A stretch of DNA of 64,000 nucleotides from an uncultured Prevotellaceae bacterium (lineage in GTDB: Bacteria; Bacteroidota; Bacteroidia; Bacteroidales; Bacteroidaceae). The notes under the pieces are model-generated. The model was not told the origin of the DNA, ran no database searches, and was given only the letters and a program-made list of their open reading frames with translations. How positions within the stretch are numbered: the stretch's first letter is position 1; the number at the start of each line of letters is the position of its first letter. Where the stretch lies: the NCBI GenBank assembly GCA_900315565.1, contig OMZS01000004.1, positions 1 through 64,000 on the forward strand, in the 5' to 3' direction. Position numbers and translations under genes: made by a program. Shown piece after piece: positions 42,753-50,816 of the stretch.

Positions 42753-44528
42753 TTATTCTGTTGCTTTGTCAATCCAGGCCTGCACGTCGCTGACACTGGG
42801 CTTCTGCATGTCGAGCTTGTAGCGTTTCACGATGTCGCCTATTTTCTGCTGCAGCCCCTGAGCTTTCTCTTCCCTGATGTTCTGAACAAGGTTGAAGCCG
42901 GCTTTGCGCAGCACAGGCACCCATTCTTCGCCTACGCCTACGGCCGCCCATTCCTGCACGCTGCTCTGCGGGGCCTTTTTCTCGGGTTTCATCTGGGGGA
43001 AGAACAATACTTCCTGAATAAACGTCTTGCCCGTCATGAGCATCACCAGACGGTCGATGCCAATGCCGATGCCGCTGGTCGGAGGCATGCCATACTGCAG
43101 GGCACGCAAGAAGTCCTGGTCGATGATCATAGCCTCGTCGTCGCCCTTGTCCGCCAGCCGCATCTGCTCTACGAAACGCTCCTCCTGGTCGATGGGGTCA
43201 TTGAGCTCCGAGTAGGCGTTGGCCAGTTCCTTGCCGTTGACCATCAGCTCGAAACGCTCGGTGAGTCCGGGCTTTGAACGGTGCATCTTGGTCAGGGGCG
43301 ACATCTCCACAGGATAGTCGGTGATGAACGTAGGCTGGATGAACGTTCCCTCGCAGAACTCGCCGAAGAGCTCGTCGATGAGCTTGCCTTTGCCCATGGT
43401 GTCATCTATCTCCATGCCCTTCGACAGGCAGAACTGGCGTATTTCGTCCTCGCTTTTGCCGTCGCAGTCGAAACCTGTTTTCTCCTTGATGGCATCGAGT
43501 ATGGGCAGACGACGATAGGGAGCCTTAAACGAGATGATGTTGCCATCCACTTCGCGCTCAGTCGATCCGTTCACGGCCACGCAGATGGTCTCCAAGAGTT
43601 TCTCGGTGAACGACATCATCCAGTTGTAATCTTTGTACTGCACATAAAGCTCCATGCAGGTAAACTCAGGGTTGTGGTTGCGGTCCATGCCCTCGTTGCG
43701 GAAGTTCTTGCCAATTTCATAAACGCCCTCGAAACCGCCCACGATGAGGCGCTTCAGGTAGAGCTCGGTGGCAATGCGCATATACATGTCCTGGTCGAGC
43801 GCGTTGAAATGGGTGATGAACGGACGGGCCGATGCACCGCCGGCAATCATCTGCAGCGTTGGCGTCTCCACCTCGGTGTAGCCGGCCTCATCGAGCACGC
43901 GGCGCATGGTTCTGATGACGGTGGCGCGCTGCAGGAACGTTTCCTTCACGCCCTCGTTCACAACCAAGTCAACGTAACGCTGGCGGTAGCGCAGCTCGGG
44001 GTCGTCGAACTTGTCGTAAGCCACACCATCCTTGTACTTCACAATGGGCAGTGGCTTGAGCGACTTCGACAGCAGCGTCAGTTCCTGGGCATGTACCGAA
44101 AGTTCGCCGGTCTGCGTGCGGAACACGAAACCCCTGACACCCACGAAGTCGCCTATGTCGAGGAGTTTCTTGAACACCACGTTGTAAGTATCTTTGTTCT
44201 CGCCCGGACAGATGTCGTCGCGGGTGATATACACCTGAATTCTTCCTTTCGAGTCTTGAATTTCGGCAAAGCTAGCCTTACCCATCACGCGGCGGCTCAT
44301 CATGCGGCCGGCAATCGTCACCTGCGGCAGCTGGTCGGCAGCAATGGGTTCCTCGCCTTCAGGGGCGTCAACAATCCATTGGCCGTCGGCCACCTTCTGT
44401 TTGATGTCTGTGCTGAAAGCATTGGTTGGATACTCGGCTGCGGGATAGGGGTTGATGCCCATCTGGCGCAACTGCTGCAGACTCTCGCGTCTGCCTATCT
44501 CTTGTTCACTCAGTTCTAAAACGTTCAT
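42753..44528 (-). CDS. lysS: Lysyl-tRNA synthetase, class II
   Basis: 591 residues. An N-terminal OB fold for anticodon binding (about 60-170: VTIAGRMMSRRVMGKASFAE) precedes the class II core with motif 2 GKNFRNEGMDRNHNPEFTCM and motif 3 GIGIGIDRLVMLMTGKTFIQ. After about residue 510 comes a helical tail (EWVPVLRKAGFNLVQNIREE, GLQQKIGDIVKRYKLDMQKP) that E. coli LysS lacks and that is usual in Bacteroidales. First of a lysS-gpsA operon with its own promoter. Confidence 0.96.
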   Translation of the reverse strand: MNVLELSEQEIGRRESLQQLRQMGINPYPAAEYPTNAFSTDIKQKVADGQWIVDAPEGEEPIAADQLPQVTIAGRMMSRRVMGKASFAEIQDSKGRIQVYITRDDICPGENKDTYNVVFKKLLDIGDFVGVRGFVFRTQTGELSVHAQELTLLSKSLKPLPIVKYKDGVAYDKFDDPELRYRQRYVDLVVNEGVKETFLQRATVIRTMRRVLDEAGYTEVETPTLQMIAGGASARPFITHFNALDQDMYMRIATELYLKRLIVGGFEGVYEIGKNFRNEGMDRNHNPEFTCMELYVQYKDYNWMMSFTEKLLETICVAVNGSTEREVDGNIISFKAPYRRLPILDAIKEKTGFDCDGKSEDEIRQFCLSKGMEIDDTMGKGKLIDELFGEFCEGTFIQPTFITDYPVEMSPLTKMHRSKPGLTERFELMVNGKELANAYSELNDPIDQEERFVEQMRLADKGDDEAMIIDQDFLRALQYGMPPTSGIGIGIDRLVMLMTGKTFIQEVLFFPQMKPEKKAPQSSVQEWAAVGVGEEWVPVLRKAGFNLVQNIREEKAQGLQQKIGDIVKRYKLDMQKPSVSDVQAWIDKATE

Positions 44529-44565
44529 AAGAAAAAACTACTGTTCAATATTGCAATATTCGGTG

Positions 44566-44573
44566 CAAAGGTA
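44566..44573 (-). promoter_or_regulatory. lysS promoter -7 box
   Basis: Minus strand TACCTTTG about 35 nt before the lysS ATG. The sequence upstream runs into heptamer repeats, so the -33 element may be repeat-derived; none is clear. Confidence 0.6.
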
Positions 44574-44581
44574 CGACTTTT

Positions 44582-44637
44582 AATGAAGAATGAAGAATGA
44601 AGAATGAAGAATTTTTGAAGAATGAAGATTTTTTGAA
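44582..44637. repeat. Heptanucleotide array (AATGAAG)
   Basis: Four perfect AATGAAG units (44582-44609) and then a broken copy with T-runs to about 44637, directly upstream of the lysS promoter. Confidence 0.8.
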
Positions 44638-44683
44638 ATAATGAGAAACGTGAAATGAGAGATTGTGATTACCTCTGTTGTCC

Positions 44684-44718
44684 TCATTTATCATTTCTCA
44701 TTTATCATTTATCATTCC
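44684..44718. repeat. Heptanucleotide array (TCATTTA)
   Basis: Five 7-bp units: TCATTTA, TCATTTC, TCATTTA, TCATTTA, TCATTCC. The last one contains the stop codon of the 44712 gene. Confidence 0.8.
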
Positions 44719-45341
44719 TCGTCATCCTCACCGTATCTGAAGCTGTCGCGGAAGAACTCCACCAGACTGTCGCCCTCCCAACGGAATTTTTTCACCTCCA
44801 TTTCGTTGCCCAAACGCCAGATGCTCATAATGATTTTTTCGTCTTCAAAGACTTCGGGCGAATACATTTCGGCTCTGTTGAAACTCTCGTTGCGCACAAA
44901 CTTGTGCTGGCTCTCGTTCCAGAAGAACACGTCGTAGGTGTAATTGCCATACGAGTTGAATGGCCCGAGCCCAATCTGCAAGTCGGGAAAACCGTCGAAG
45001 TTGAAATCTTCTTCTTTAATCTGTCCGATAGCATTCTTTTCCCAGTAACCGGTGTCGAGCGGCAGTGCCCAGCTGATGAAAGTGTCGGTATGTTCGCGAG
45101 CGTCGGTCAGGTAGGTGACAATGGTGTCGTAGCGAACCATTCCTTCGCCGTCGTCAATTACGCAGACGCGCGTTTTGAAGGTGAAGTCGCCACGCTGGGG
45201 AATGTACTTGGGGGTGATGGGTGATGGGTACTGGGTGATGGGTGACGGGTGGTGGGTGATGATAGATGTTGGGTGGTGGGTGATGGTGGCCATAAACGAC
45301 AGCAAACCCATGGCAATCACTGTCAGGATAAAGTTTCTCAT
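44712..45341 (-). CDS. Exported protein with heptamer-coded N-terminal insert
   Basis: 209 residues from MRNFILTVIAMGLLSFMA. Right after the signal peptide, residues 21-43 are HPT/HPSPIT-type sequence coded by a GGGTGAT array. The rest looks like a small beta-propeller-like or FG-GAP-related domain (FNFDGFPDLQIGLGPFNSYG, YDVFFWNESQHKFVRN). It ends EDDEE with its stop in a TCATTTA array. Function unknown. Confidence 0.65.
   Translation of the reverse strand: MRNFILTVIAMGLLSFMATITHHPTSIITHHPSPITQYPSPITPKYIPQRGDFTFKTRVCVIDDGEGMVRYDTIVTYLTDAREHTDTFISWALPLDTGYWEKNAIGQIKEEDFNFDGFPDLQIGLGPFNSYGNYTYDVFFWNESQHKFVRNESFNRAEMYSPEVFEDEKIIMSIWRLGNEMEVKKFRWEGDSLVEFFRDSFRYGEDDEE
45212..45281. repeat. Heptanucleotide array in a coding region (GGGTGAT x10)
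   Basis: About ten units (GGGTGAT, GGGTACT, GGGTGAC, GGGTGGT, GATAGAT and similar) in strict 7-bp register. Read on the minus strand they code for His/Pro/Thr/Ile-rich sequence in the 44712 gene; 21 bp equals 7 codons, so the frame survives. Confidence 0.85.
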
Positions 45342-45346
45342 GTCCG

Positions 45347-46426
45347 TCAGATTTTTATGTAAATTCGTTTCTTCCAGAGCCACCAGCCTGCCAAGCCGCA
45401 CATCAGCACGTAAGTGAGCGCGTAGCAGAGCGAAGCCCAATAGGTGTTAACCACGACAGAGTGGATGGCATTGTAGATGGCATCGTTCACGCCATACTGC
45501 CAGAACACAATGGCCAGCACTTCGCTGAGCACATAGAGAAAAAGCGGATTGACACCAAAGATGAGGAAAGGCGTAGCCCAGCGCCCGTGGCCCTGAATGT
45601 CGATGCTATACATCAGCAATCCTTGCACCAGTGATGCCAGACCGCAGGTCATCAGCACGTAACTGGGGCTCCAAATGCGCTTGTTCAGAGGCAATCCGTA
45701 CTGCATCAGATAAGCCACTATCACCATCAGCGCTCCCGCCAGCAGAAAGCGCATCACCTTCTCGTGAGTGGTCTTCGATTTCATCATGGCGCGCCCGCAC
45801 CAGAAACCAATCATGGTATGAGCAACGGCCGAAAGCGTGCCCAACAGCCCTTCGGGATCGACAGGACTTTTGTGGTACAAATGGTCGTAGCCCAACAGAG
45901 CGTTGTCGATGCGCGCCGCCAGGTTCGAAGCGTCGGGCGCATAGCCGTTGCCCAGCAGCAGAATAACCGTATAGACCGCCAGCAGCCCAAGGGCCAGGGG
46001 CAATACGTACTTGTGATTGATGAGCAGCGCCACCACCGACGTTATGCCGTAGCAGAGGGCTATGCGCTGCATCACGCCCATGATGCGCAGATGGCTCCAG
46101 CCCCAGTCGCCGCCCAAACCGTTGGACAGCCAGTTGAGGGCCAGTCCGATGAGAAAAATCACGAGTGTGCGCTTCAGAATCTTGCGCCCTGCGGCAGCCG
46201 AAAACTGAAACTGATATTTGCGGAGCGAGAGATAGGTGCTCACCCCCATGATGTACAGGAAGAACGGAAACACCAGGTCGCACGGAGTCATGCCGTTCCA
46301 CTCCACATGTTGCAATGGCGCAAATGTGTCGCCGTAACCGTCGTTCACCAGTATCATGCCCGCCACGGTCATGCCGCGCAGCACGTCCAACGACTGAAGC
46401 CGTTTCTTAGAGTCTTGGTTTTTCAT
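45347..46426 (-). CDS. Membrane acyltransferase-like protein (NagX / DUF5009)
   Basis: 359 residues from MKNQDSKKRLQSLDVLRGMT. The LDVLRGMTVAGMILVNDGYG start and EWNGMTPCDLVFPFFLYIMG are signatures of the heparan-alpha-glucosaminide acetyltransferase-like/NagX group, with about ten membrane helices. Members are thought to acetylate amino sugars during import or wall recycling. It is adjacent to a gene of unknown function (5 bp), so context adds little. Confidence 0.85.
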   Translation of the reverse strand: MKNQDSKKRLQSLDVLRGMTVAGMILVNDGYGDTFAPLQHVEWNGMTPCDLVFPFFLYIMGVSTYLSLRKYQFQFSAAAGRKILKRTLVIFLIGLALNWLSNGLGGDWGWSHLRIMGVMQRIALCYGITSVVALLINHKYVLPLALGLLAVYTVILLLGNGYAPDASNLAARIDNALLGYDHLYHKSPVDPEGLLGTLSAVAHTMIGFWCGRAMMKSKTTHEKVMRFLLAGALMVIVAYLMQYGLPLNKRIWSPSYVLMTCGLASLVQGLLMYSIDIQGHGRWATPFLIFGVNPLFLYVLSEVLAIVFWQYGVNDAIYNAIHSVVVNTYWASLCYALTYVLMCGLAGWWLWKKRIYIKI

Positions 46427-46503
46427 GAGCAAATGCCTGTTTTGCCAGCCTGTTATCAAGGGCTGCTCTCCCCTTTCGCGAGGCTAACGGAATAATGTCT
46501 TTG

Positions 46504-46511
46504 CAAAGTTA
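46504..46511 (-). promoter_or_regulatory. -7 box of the NagX-like gene
   Basis: Minus strand TAACTTTG, about 78 nt before the ATG at 46426. It lies at the edge of the locus C repeat array, which would then be the upstream promoter region. Confidence 0.55.
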
Positions 46512-46677
46512 CAAATTTTCTAGAGAATTTCAGCGTAATGCCGTGAGTTATTTTCGTAACTCGCGGCGTTGTTTTTTTATCTCACGACAATAAGTTGAGA
46601 TTTTCTAGAGAATTTTGGCGTAATGCCGTGAGATAATTTCCTGTTGCCGTAAGAAAAACCAGCAACTTGCGGGAGTT
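46511..46677. repeat. Dispersed GTGAG/TCTAGA repeat array, locus C
   Basis: Three direct-orientation cores (two CGTGAG, one CGTAAG), one inverted CTCACG, and two AATTTTCTAGAGAATTT palindromes fill the divergent gap between the NagX-like and FadL-like genes (46427-46809). The last unit is 21 bp long. Same family as loci A and B. Confidence 0.75.
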
Positions 46678-46765
46678 TTTTGCATATTCATACCAATATA
46701 TTTAGCAAATGTAGCATTATGAACAAATAATTGGAAGAAACGACCAAAATGTCGGAATAAATATG

Positions 46766-46773
46766 TATCTTTG
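46766..46773 (+). promoter_or_regulatory. -7 box of the FadL-like gene
   Basis: TATCTTTG, 37 bp before ATG 46810. The -33 element is unclear. Confidence 0.6.
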
Positions 46774-46809
46774 CTGCGCTAAACATTATTATCTAACACA
46801 AAACTCATT

Positions 46810-48186
46810 ATGAAGAAATCAATCATGCTCGTTTTGCTGCTTGCCAGTGCCGCGATGGCGCAGGCAGGAGGTCTGATGACCAACACCAACTATCACATTG
46901 CTTTCGACCGAATGTTTGCCCGTGGAGCCACGTTCGACATCGACGCGGCTTTCAGCAACCCTGCCGGATTGGCCTGGGGCCACGAGGGCTGGCAGCTGTC
47001 GTTCAACTGGCAGAGTCCTCACCAGAACCGCGACATTACCACCTCGTTCCCGATGTTGCAGCCCATGTACGGCTCGCCTGAGCATAAGTTTCACGGCAAG
47101 GCCACGGCTCCGTTCGTACCCGGACTGTTCGCCTCTTACAAGCACGACCGCTGGGCGCTCTCGGCTATGCTGGGCATCGTGGGCAGCGGCGGATTCGTGG
47201 AATACAAGGAGGGCGTGCCCATGTTCAACGTGCTCTTGGCGTCGATGCTCGCCGCCAAGCAGGTGACGCCCGACCAGTATAACATCGACTCGCAAATGAA
47301 AGGCAAGCAATACATCTACGGCGGCCAGCTGAACTTCACCTACCGCATTGTTGACTGTCTCTCGGCCGCAGTGGGTCTGCGCGCCAACTACTACGACGGC
47401 TACTATCGCGGACATGTGATTGCCAACGGCCACCCCGTGCTGGGCGACCTCGTCAGCCTGGAGCTCGATGTCGATCAGCGCGGATGGGGATTCACGCCCG
47501 TGGTGAGCGTTGATTACCATCAGGGCGCACTCACGCTGGCAGCAAAATATGAGTTCCGCACCAAGCTGAACATTCCCAACACCACCAACGTGCTGAAGGC
47601 AGAGATGGGCAAAGGACTGCAGCAGGCCATTGTTGCCGCTGACCCCACTGGCGGCCCCGCCACCTTGCAGGCCATTGCCGCTACGCTGGATGCCAAGATG
47701 CAACCCTACAAGGACGGCGAGAAGACGCGCTACGACATGCCGTCGCTACTCACTTTTGCGGCTGGATATGAGTTTTCGCCCAATGTGCGCGCAGCCGTGG
47801 AGTACCACTTCTTCGACGACAAGCACGCCAAGATGTCTGCCAACCGTCAGGAGAAACTCTCGGGCGGCACACACGAGATTCTGGCCGGCGTGGAGTGGGA
47901 CATCAACAAAACGTTCACCGTCTCCATGGGCGGACAGCGCACCGACTACGGACTGGCTGACGAATATCAGACCAACACTTCGTTTGCCTGCGACAGCTAC
48001 TCCATCGGTCTCGGCGGTGCCGTCAACCTCAACGAAAAGCTGCGCCTCAACTTCAGCTACTTCACCACGCTCTACAGCGACTACACCGTCAACAGTGCCA
48101 GCTATCTTGGCACCGGCATTGCCGGAAGCGACACCTACTCGCGCACCAACAACGTGTTTGGCGTAGGCATCGACTATAAGTTCTGA
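46810..48186 (+). CDS. FadL/OmpP1-type outer-membrane transport protein
   Basis: 458 residues. Signal peptide MKKSIMLVLLLASAAMAQAG, then a FadL-like opening (ARGATFDIDAAFSNPAGLAW) where NPAGL is the family's N-terminal hatch motif. Barrel strands follow (WALSAMLGIVGSGGFVEYKE, VSVDYHQGALTLAAKYEFRT) ending FGVGIDYKF with terminal Phe. Such porins pass hydrophobic compounds across the outer membrane; the substrate is unknown. A long loop (LKAEMGKGLQQAIVAADPTG) interrupts the barrel. Confidence 0.88.
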   Translation: MKKSIMLVLLLASAAMAQAGGLMTNTNYHIAFDRMFARGATFDIDAAFSNPAGLAWGHEGWQLSFNWQSPHQNRDITTSFPMLQPMYGSPEHKFHGKATAPFVPGLFASYKHDRWALSAMLGIVGSGGFVEYKEGVPMFNVLLASMLAAKQVTPDQYNIDSQMKGKQYIYGGQLNFTYRIVDCLSAAVGLRANYYDGYYRGHVIANGHPVLGDLVSLELDVDQRGWGFTPVVSVDYHQGALTLAAKYEFRTKLNIPNTTNVLKAEMGKGLQQAIVAADPTGGPATLQAIAATLDAKMQPYKDGEKTRYDMPSLLTFAAGYEFSPNVRAAVEYHFFDDKHAKMSANRQEKLSGGTHEILAGVEWDINKTFTVSMGGQRTDYGLADEYQTNTSFACDSYSIGLGGAVNLNEKLRLNFSYFTTLYSDYTVNSASYLGTGIAGSDTYSRTNNVFGVGIDYKF

Positions 48187-48248
48187 TTCTGGCTTCCGCA
48201 TGTAGAAGTTATCTGTAGTTATTGGAAGTAAAGAGGCCTGCAACCTCT

Positions 48249-48358
48249 GGAGTTAGCGGACATTAGCTTTGGCACTATGGACTATTGTCTGTTAACTTCA
48301 TGAACCAAGGTTCACGAACTGCCGCTAACTCCTGTTAACTCCCTGCAAGCGAGCTTGC
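48249..48358. other. Inverted-repeat leader between FadL-like and kinase genes
   Basis: GGAGTTAGCGG (48249-48259) pairs perfectly with CCGCTAACTCC (48322-48332), enclosing a TGAACC/GGTTCA hairpin (48301-48314); a GCAAGC/GCTTGC element (48345-48358) follows just before the kinase ATG. No poly-T, so it is not an ordinary terminator. It may be a folded 5' leader of the kinase mRNA. Confidence 0.55.
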
Positions 48359-48370
48359 AAAACTTAAATT

Positions 48371-50038
48371 ATGAATTATCCAGACAACGACAGCTCGGAC
48401 TCTGGCTTTATCAGCCAGACTCTGCATAACGACTCGGACGAGGGATTCTATCTCTCGTCCGAGTTCCGTGACCTGACACCCATTCACGAGTCGGAACACG
48501 GCCACAGCCGCGTGTTCAGGGCTCAGCGCATGGGCAAATGGCACGTGCTGAAATGTCTGAAACCTCAGTTTGCCGACTGCCCCGACTACCGCGCCCTGCT
48601 ACGCAAAGAGTTTGAATTGGGCTACAATCTGAATCACCCCAACATTGTCCGCACCATCGGCATGGAAGAGGTGAAGGGCCTGGGCGTTTGCATCGTGATG
48701 GAGTACGTGGAGGGCACCACGCTGGACGACTTTCTTGCCAGCCATGGGCACGATGCTCAGCAAGAGGAGCAGATGGTCGGACAGTTGTGCGGCGCACTGG
48801 CCTACATCCATGCGCGGCAGATGGTGCATCGCGACCTGAAACCATCCAACATTCTTATTACTGACAATGGACACAACGTGAAACTCATTGACTTCGGACT
48901 GGCCGACAGCGACAGCTTCGCCATTCTGAAACAATCCGCTGGCACTCGCCGCTATGCCGCACCCGAACAGCTGCAGCCAAGTGCGGCTGTCGATGGCCGC
49001 GCAGACATCTATGCGTTGGGAAAGATTTTGCAGCAGTTGCCGTTTCAGTCGCCCAAACTGCAGCGCATTGCACACCGCTGCTTACAGACTGACCGCGAGA
49101 AACGTTTTCAGAAGGCAGACGAAATCATAAAACAACTTGACAAGCGGCAGCTCATCTCAAAAAAAGGCTGGCTTTGGTTGCTCGCCGCCGTAGCCGTGGC
49201 ACTTGTTGCCATCTGGCTTTCAACGAAAACGAAAACAACGACACCCAACACCCAACAACCATCACCCAACACCTACCACCCAACAACCGCCGACCAACAA
49301 CCAGCACCCACAGAAGAAGCCATCCCCACCCTATCCGCCGTTTCGCCCGACGTGGCCTACTATCTCGACCAGACAGCCATTCCTGCAAACGTGAAGACCG
49401 AGCCGCGCTTCGTCCACTTGGCCGAATACGCCTACAGCATCACCACCCACTTCATCAAAACCCACAGCATCAACTATAAATCGGAAGAGGAGGCCTTCGG
49501 CTATGTGCTGAAAGAGCTGGAGAAAACCGTTGCTGACCCGAAAACCCGCCATCAATACACCTCCTATCTGGACGTGCTCACTCAAATCATTGGCGAGGAC
49601 TTCCGCCGCACGCATTTCAAGGAGCACCCCTCACCCAACACCCAACAACCATCACCCAACACCCAGCAACCATCACCCAACACCCAGCAACCATCACCCA
49701 ACACCCAACAACCATCACCCAACACCCAACAACCATCACCCAACACCCAACAACCATCACCCAACACCCAGCACCCCGACCGTGAGAAACTCAACCGCAT
49801 AGATGCCATCGCCGAAGACTGCGTGTCGATGCTCTACCGCATCACCAACCTCGGTTCCGCCCTGCCCGCCACCACCAACGACGCCGAAGTGCTCAACGCC
49901 GTCGAACAGGAAGTAGAGCAGTTCATTGGCAAAGAGTCGCCCCTCCTCCCAGCCTACCAAAAACAAGCCCGCGCCGCCGCTCAAAAACACATGAGCCAAC
50001 GGCGCGAGCAATGGAAACAAATGGGGATTTGGAAGTGA
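48371..50038 (+). CDS. Hanks-type serine/threonine protein kinase with repeat linker
   Basis: 555 residues. Kinase domain about 30-260: catalytic Lys61 (HVLKCLKP), HRDLKPSN with Asp155, DFG Asp174 and AAPEQ. A membrane helix at 266-284 (GWLWLLAAVAVALVAIWL) puts the C-terminal half outside. That half has two Pro/Thr/Gln linkers: residues about 291-312, and 419-468 with seven PSPNTQ repeats coded by ACCCAAC heptamers. Between and after them lie helical segments. The linkers would space the outer domains from the membrane; their sequence is repeat-derived. Confidence 0.9.
   Translation: MNYPDNDSSDSGFISQTLHNDSDEGFYLSSEFRDLTPIHESEHGHSRVFRAQRMGKWHVLKCLKPQFADCPDYRALLRKEFELGYNLNHPNIVRTIGMEEVKGLGVCIVMEYVEGTTLDDFLASHGHDAQQEEQMVGQLCGALAYIHARQMVHRDLKPSNILITDNGHNVKLIDFGLADSDSFAILKQSAGTRRYAAPEQLQPSAAVDGRADIYALGKILQQLPFQSPKLQRIAHRCLQTDREKRFQKADEIIKQLDKRQLISKKGWLWLLAAVAVALVAIWLSTKTKTTTPNTQQPSPNTYHPTTADQQPAPTEEAIPTLSAVSPDVAYYLDQTAIPANVKTEPRFVHLAEYAYSITTHFIKTHSINYKSEEEAFGYVLKELEKTVADPKTRHQYTSYLDVLTQIIGEDFRRTHFKEHPSPNTQQPSPNTQQPSPNTQQPSPNTQQPSPNTQQPSPNTQQPSPNTQHPDREKLNRIDAIAEDCVSMLYRITNLGSALPATTNDAEVLNAVEQEVEQFIGKESPLLPAYQKQARAAAQKHMSQRREQWKQMGIWK
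49238..49310. repeat. Heptanucleotide array in the kinase gene, first block
   Basis: Degenerate ACCCAAC/AACCATC/AACCGCC units in 7-bp register code for the first Pro/Thr/Gln linker, directly after the membrane helix. Confidence 0.75.
49628..49773. repeat. Heptanucleotide array in the kinase gene, second block (7 x 21 bp)
   Basis: Seven 21-bp repeats, each of three heptamers (ACCCAAC, ACCCAAC or ACCCAGC, AACCATC), code for seven PSPNTQ(Q/H) repeats. The copies are nearly identical, which suggests recent expansion. Confidence 0.92.
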
Positions 50039-50189
50039 AAGAGGAAACTGGAGAGTTGAGAGTTAGGAAAGAAATTAATATAATTTATATAATTATCCAA
50101 GAATTAATATTTATATTATCATGGCGAAATTATTCTAATTATTCTCATTTCTTTCCTACCTTTCCACTTTCCTCTCTCCCCGAGAATCA

Positions 50190-50816
50190 TCAACCAAGGA
50201 ACGCAGCAATCACTTTGTGCCAGTAATCCCACGAATAACCAACAGACGGATGGTTCACGGGCATAATCTTCACTTTGGTGCCATCGTTCAGCGCATAGTT
50301 GCCGCATTTGTTGATGTTGCCGTCCACCACGATGTCCGCATTCCACGACCACCGCTTGCCTGCAGGCATAAAGCCCCAAAGACGAGAGCCCCACACAATA
50401 ACATACTGCGGGCGATACTGCTCCAACACTTCAAAAAACGGCTCTGCCGCCTCCTCATACTGCTTGCCAGTTCCCGCCTCGCGAGGCCCGCCCATCGCTG
50501 CCTGCAGATAGTTGTAGAACACCACGGAGTTCCATATCTTCTTTCGCTCCGCCCAGTCCGTCTCATGGCCAACCAGTGACCGCTCAAATTTCAGGTAAGT
50601 CGCCATCCACCGCTGCCTCTCCAGCGATTCATTCAGATAGTCACTCACCACGCCATTCGTAAACCCACAGCATTCCGGATGCACCCTCGCATTACCGCAA
50701 TCCGCACATCCTTCCTCGCAGTAATGACTCTCCCCAAGAATCATCACCCGCTTTCCAAATATTCCGCCCGAAGTGTAGGCAGAACCTACCCACGGGCGGA
50801 AAAATGAGTTGTTCAT
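50190..50816 (-). CDS. Uracil-DNA glycosylase-like superfamily protein
   Basis: 208 residues. VMILGESHYCEEGCADCG at the N-terminus and MPVNHPSVGYSW near the C-terminus sit where UDG-superfamily proteins carry motif A (GExP) and motif B (HPS). The middle (YRPQYVIVWGSRLWGFMP) fits the core strand. Motif A ends in His-Tyr rather than Pro-Gly, so activity on uracil is uncertain. Several Cys near the N-terminus could bind a metal. Its start overlaps the EcsC/TerB stop by 4 bp. Confidence 0.5.
   Translation of the reverse strand: MNNSFFRPWVGSAYTSGGIFGKRVMILGESHYCEEGCADCGNARVHPECCGFTNGVVSDYLNESLERQRWMATYLKFERSLVGHETDWAERKKIWNSVVFYNYLQAAMGGPREAGTGKQYEEAAEPFFEVLEQYRPQYVIVWGSRLWGFMPAGKRWSWNADIVVDGNINKCGNYALNDGTKVKIMPVNHPSVGYSWDYWHKVIAAFLG

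Noticed and set aside
12591-46677. CRISPR-like arrays (regularly spaced short repeats)
   Set aside because: The cores are only about 10 bp, the sequence between them is itself repetitive rather than unique, the units diverge, and no cas genes are present.
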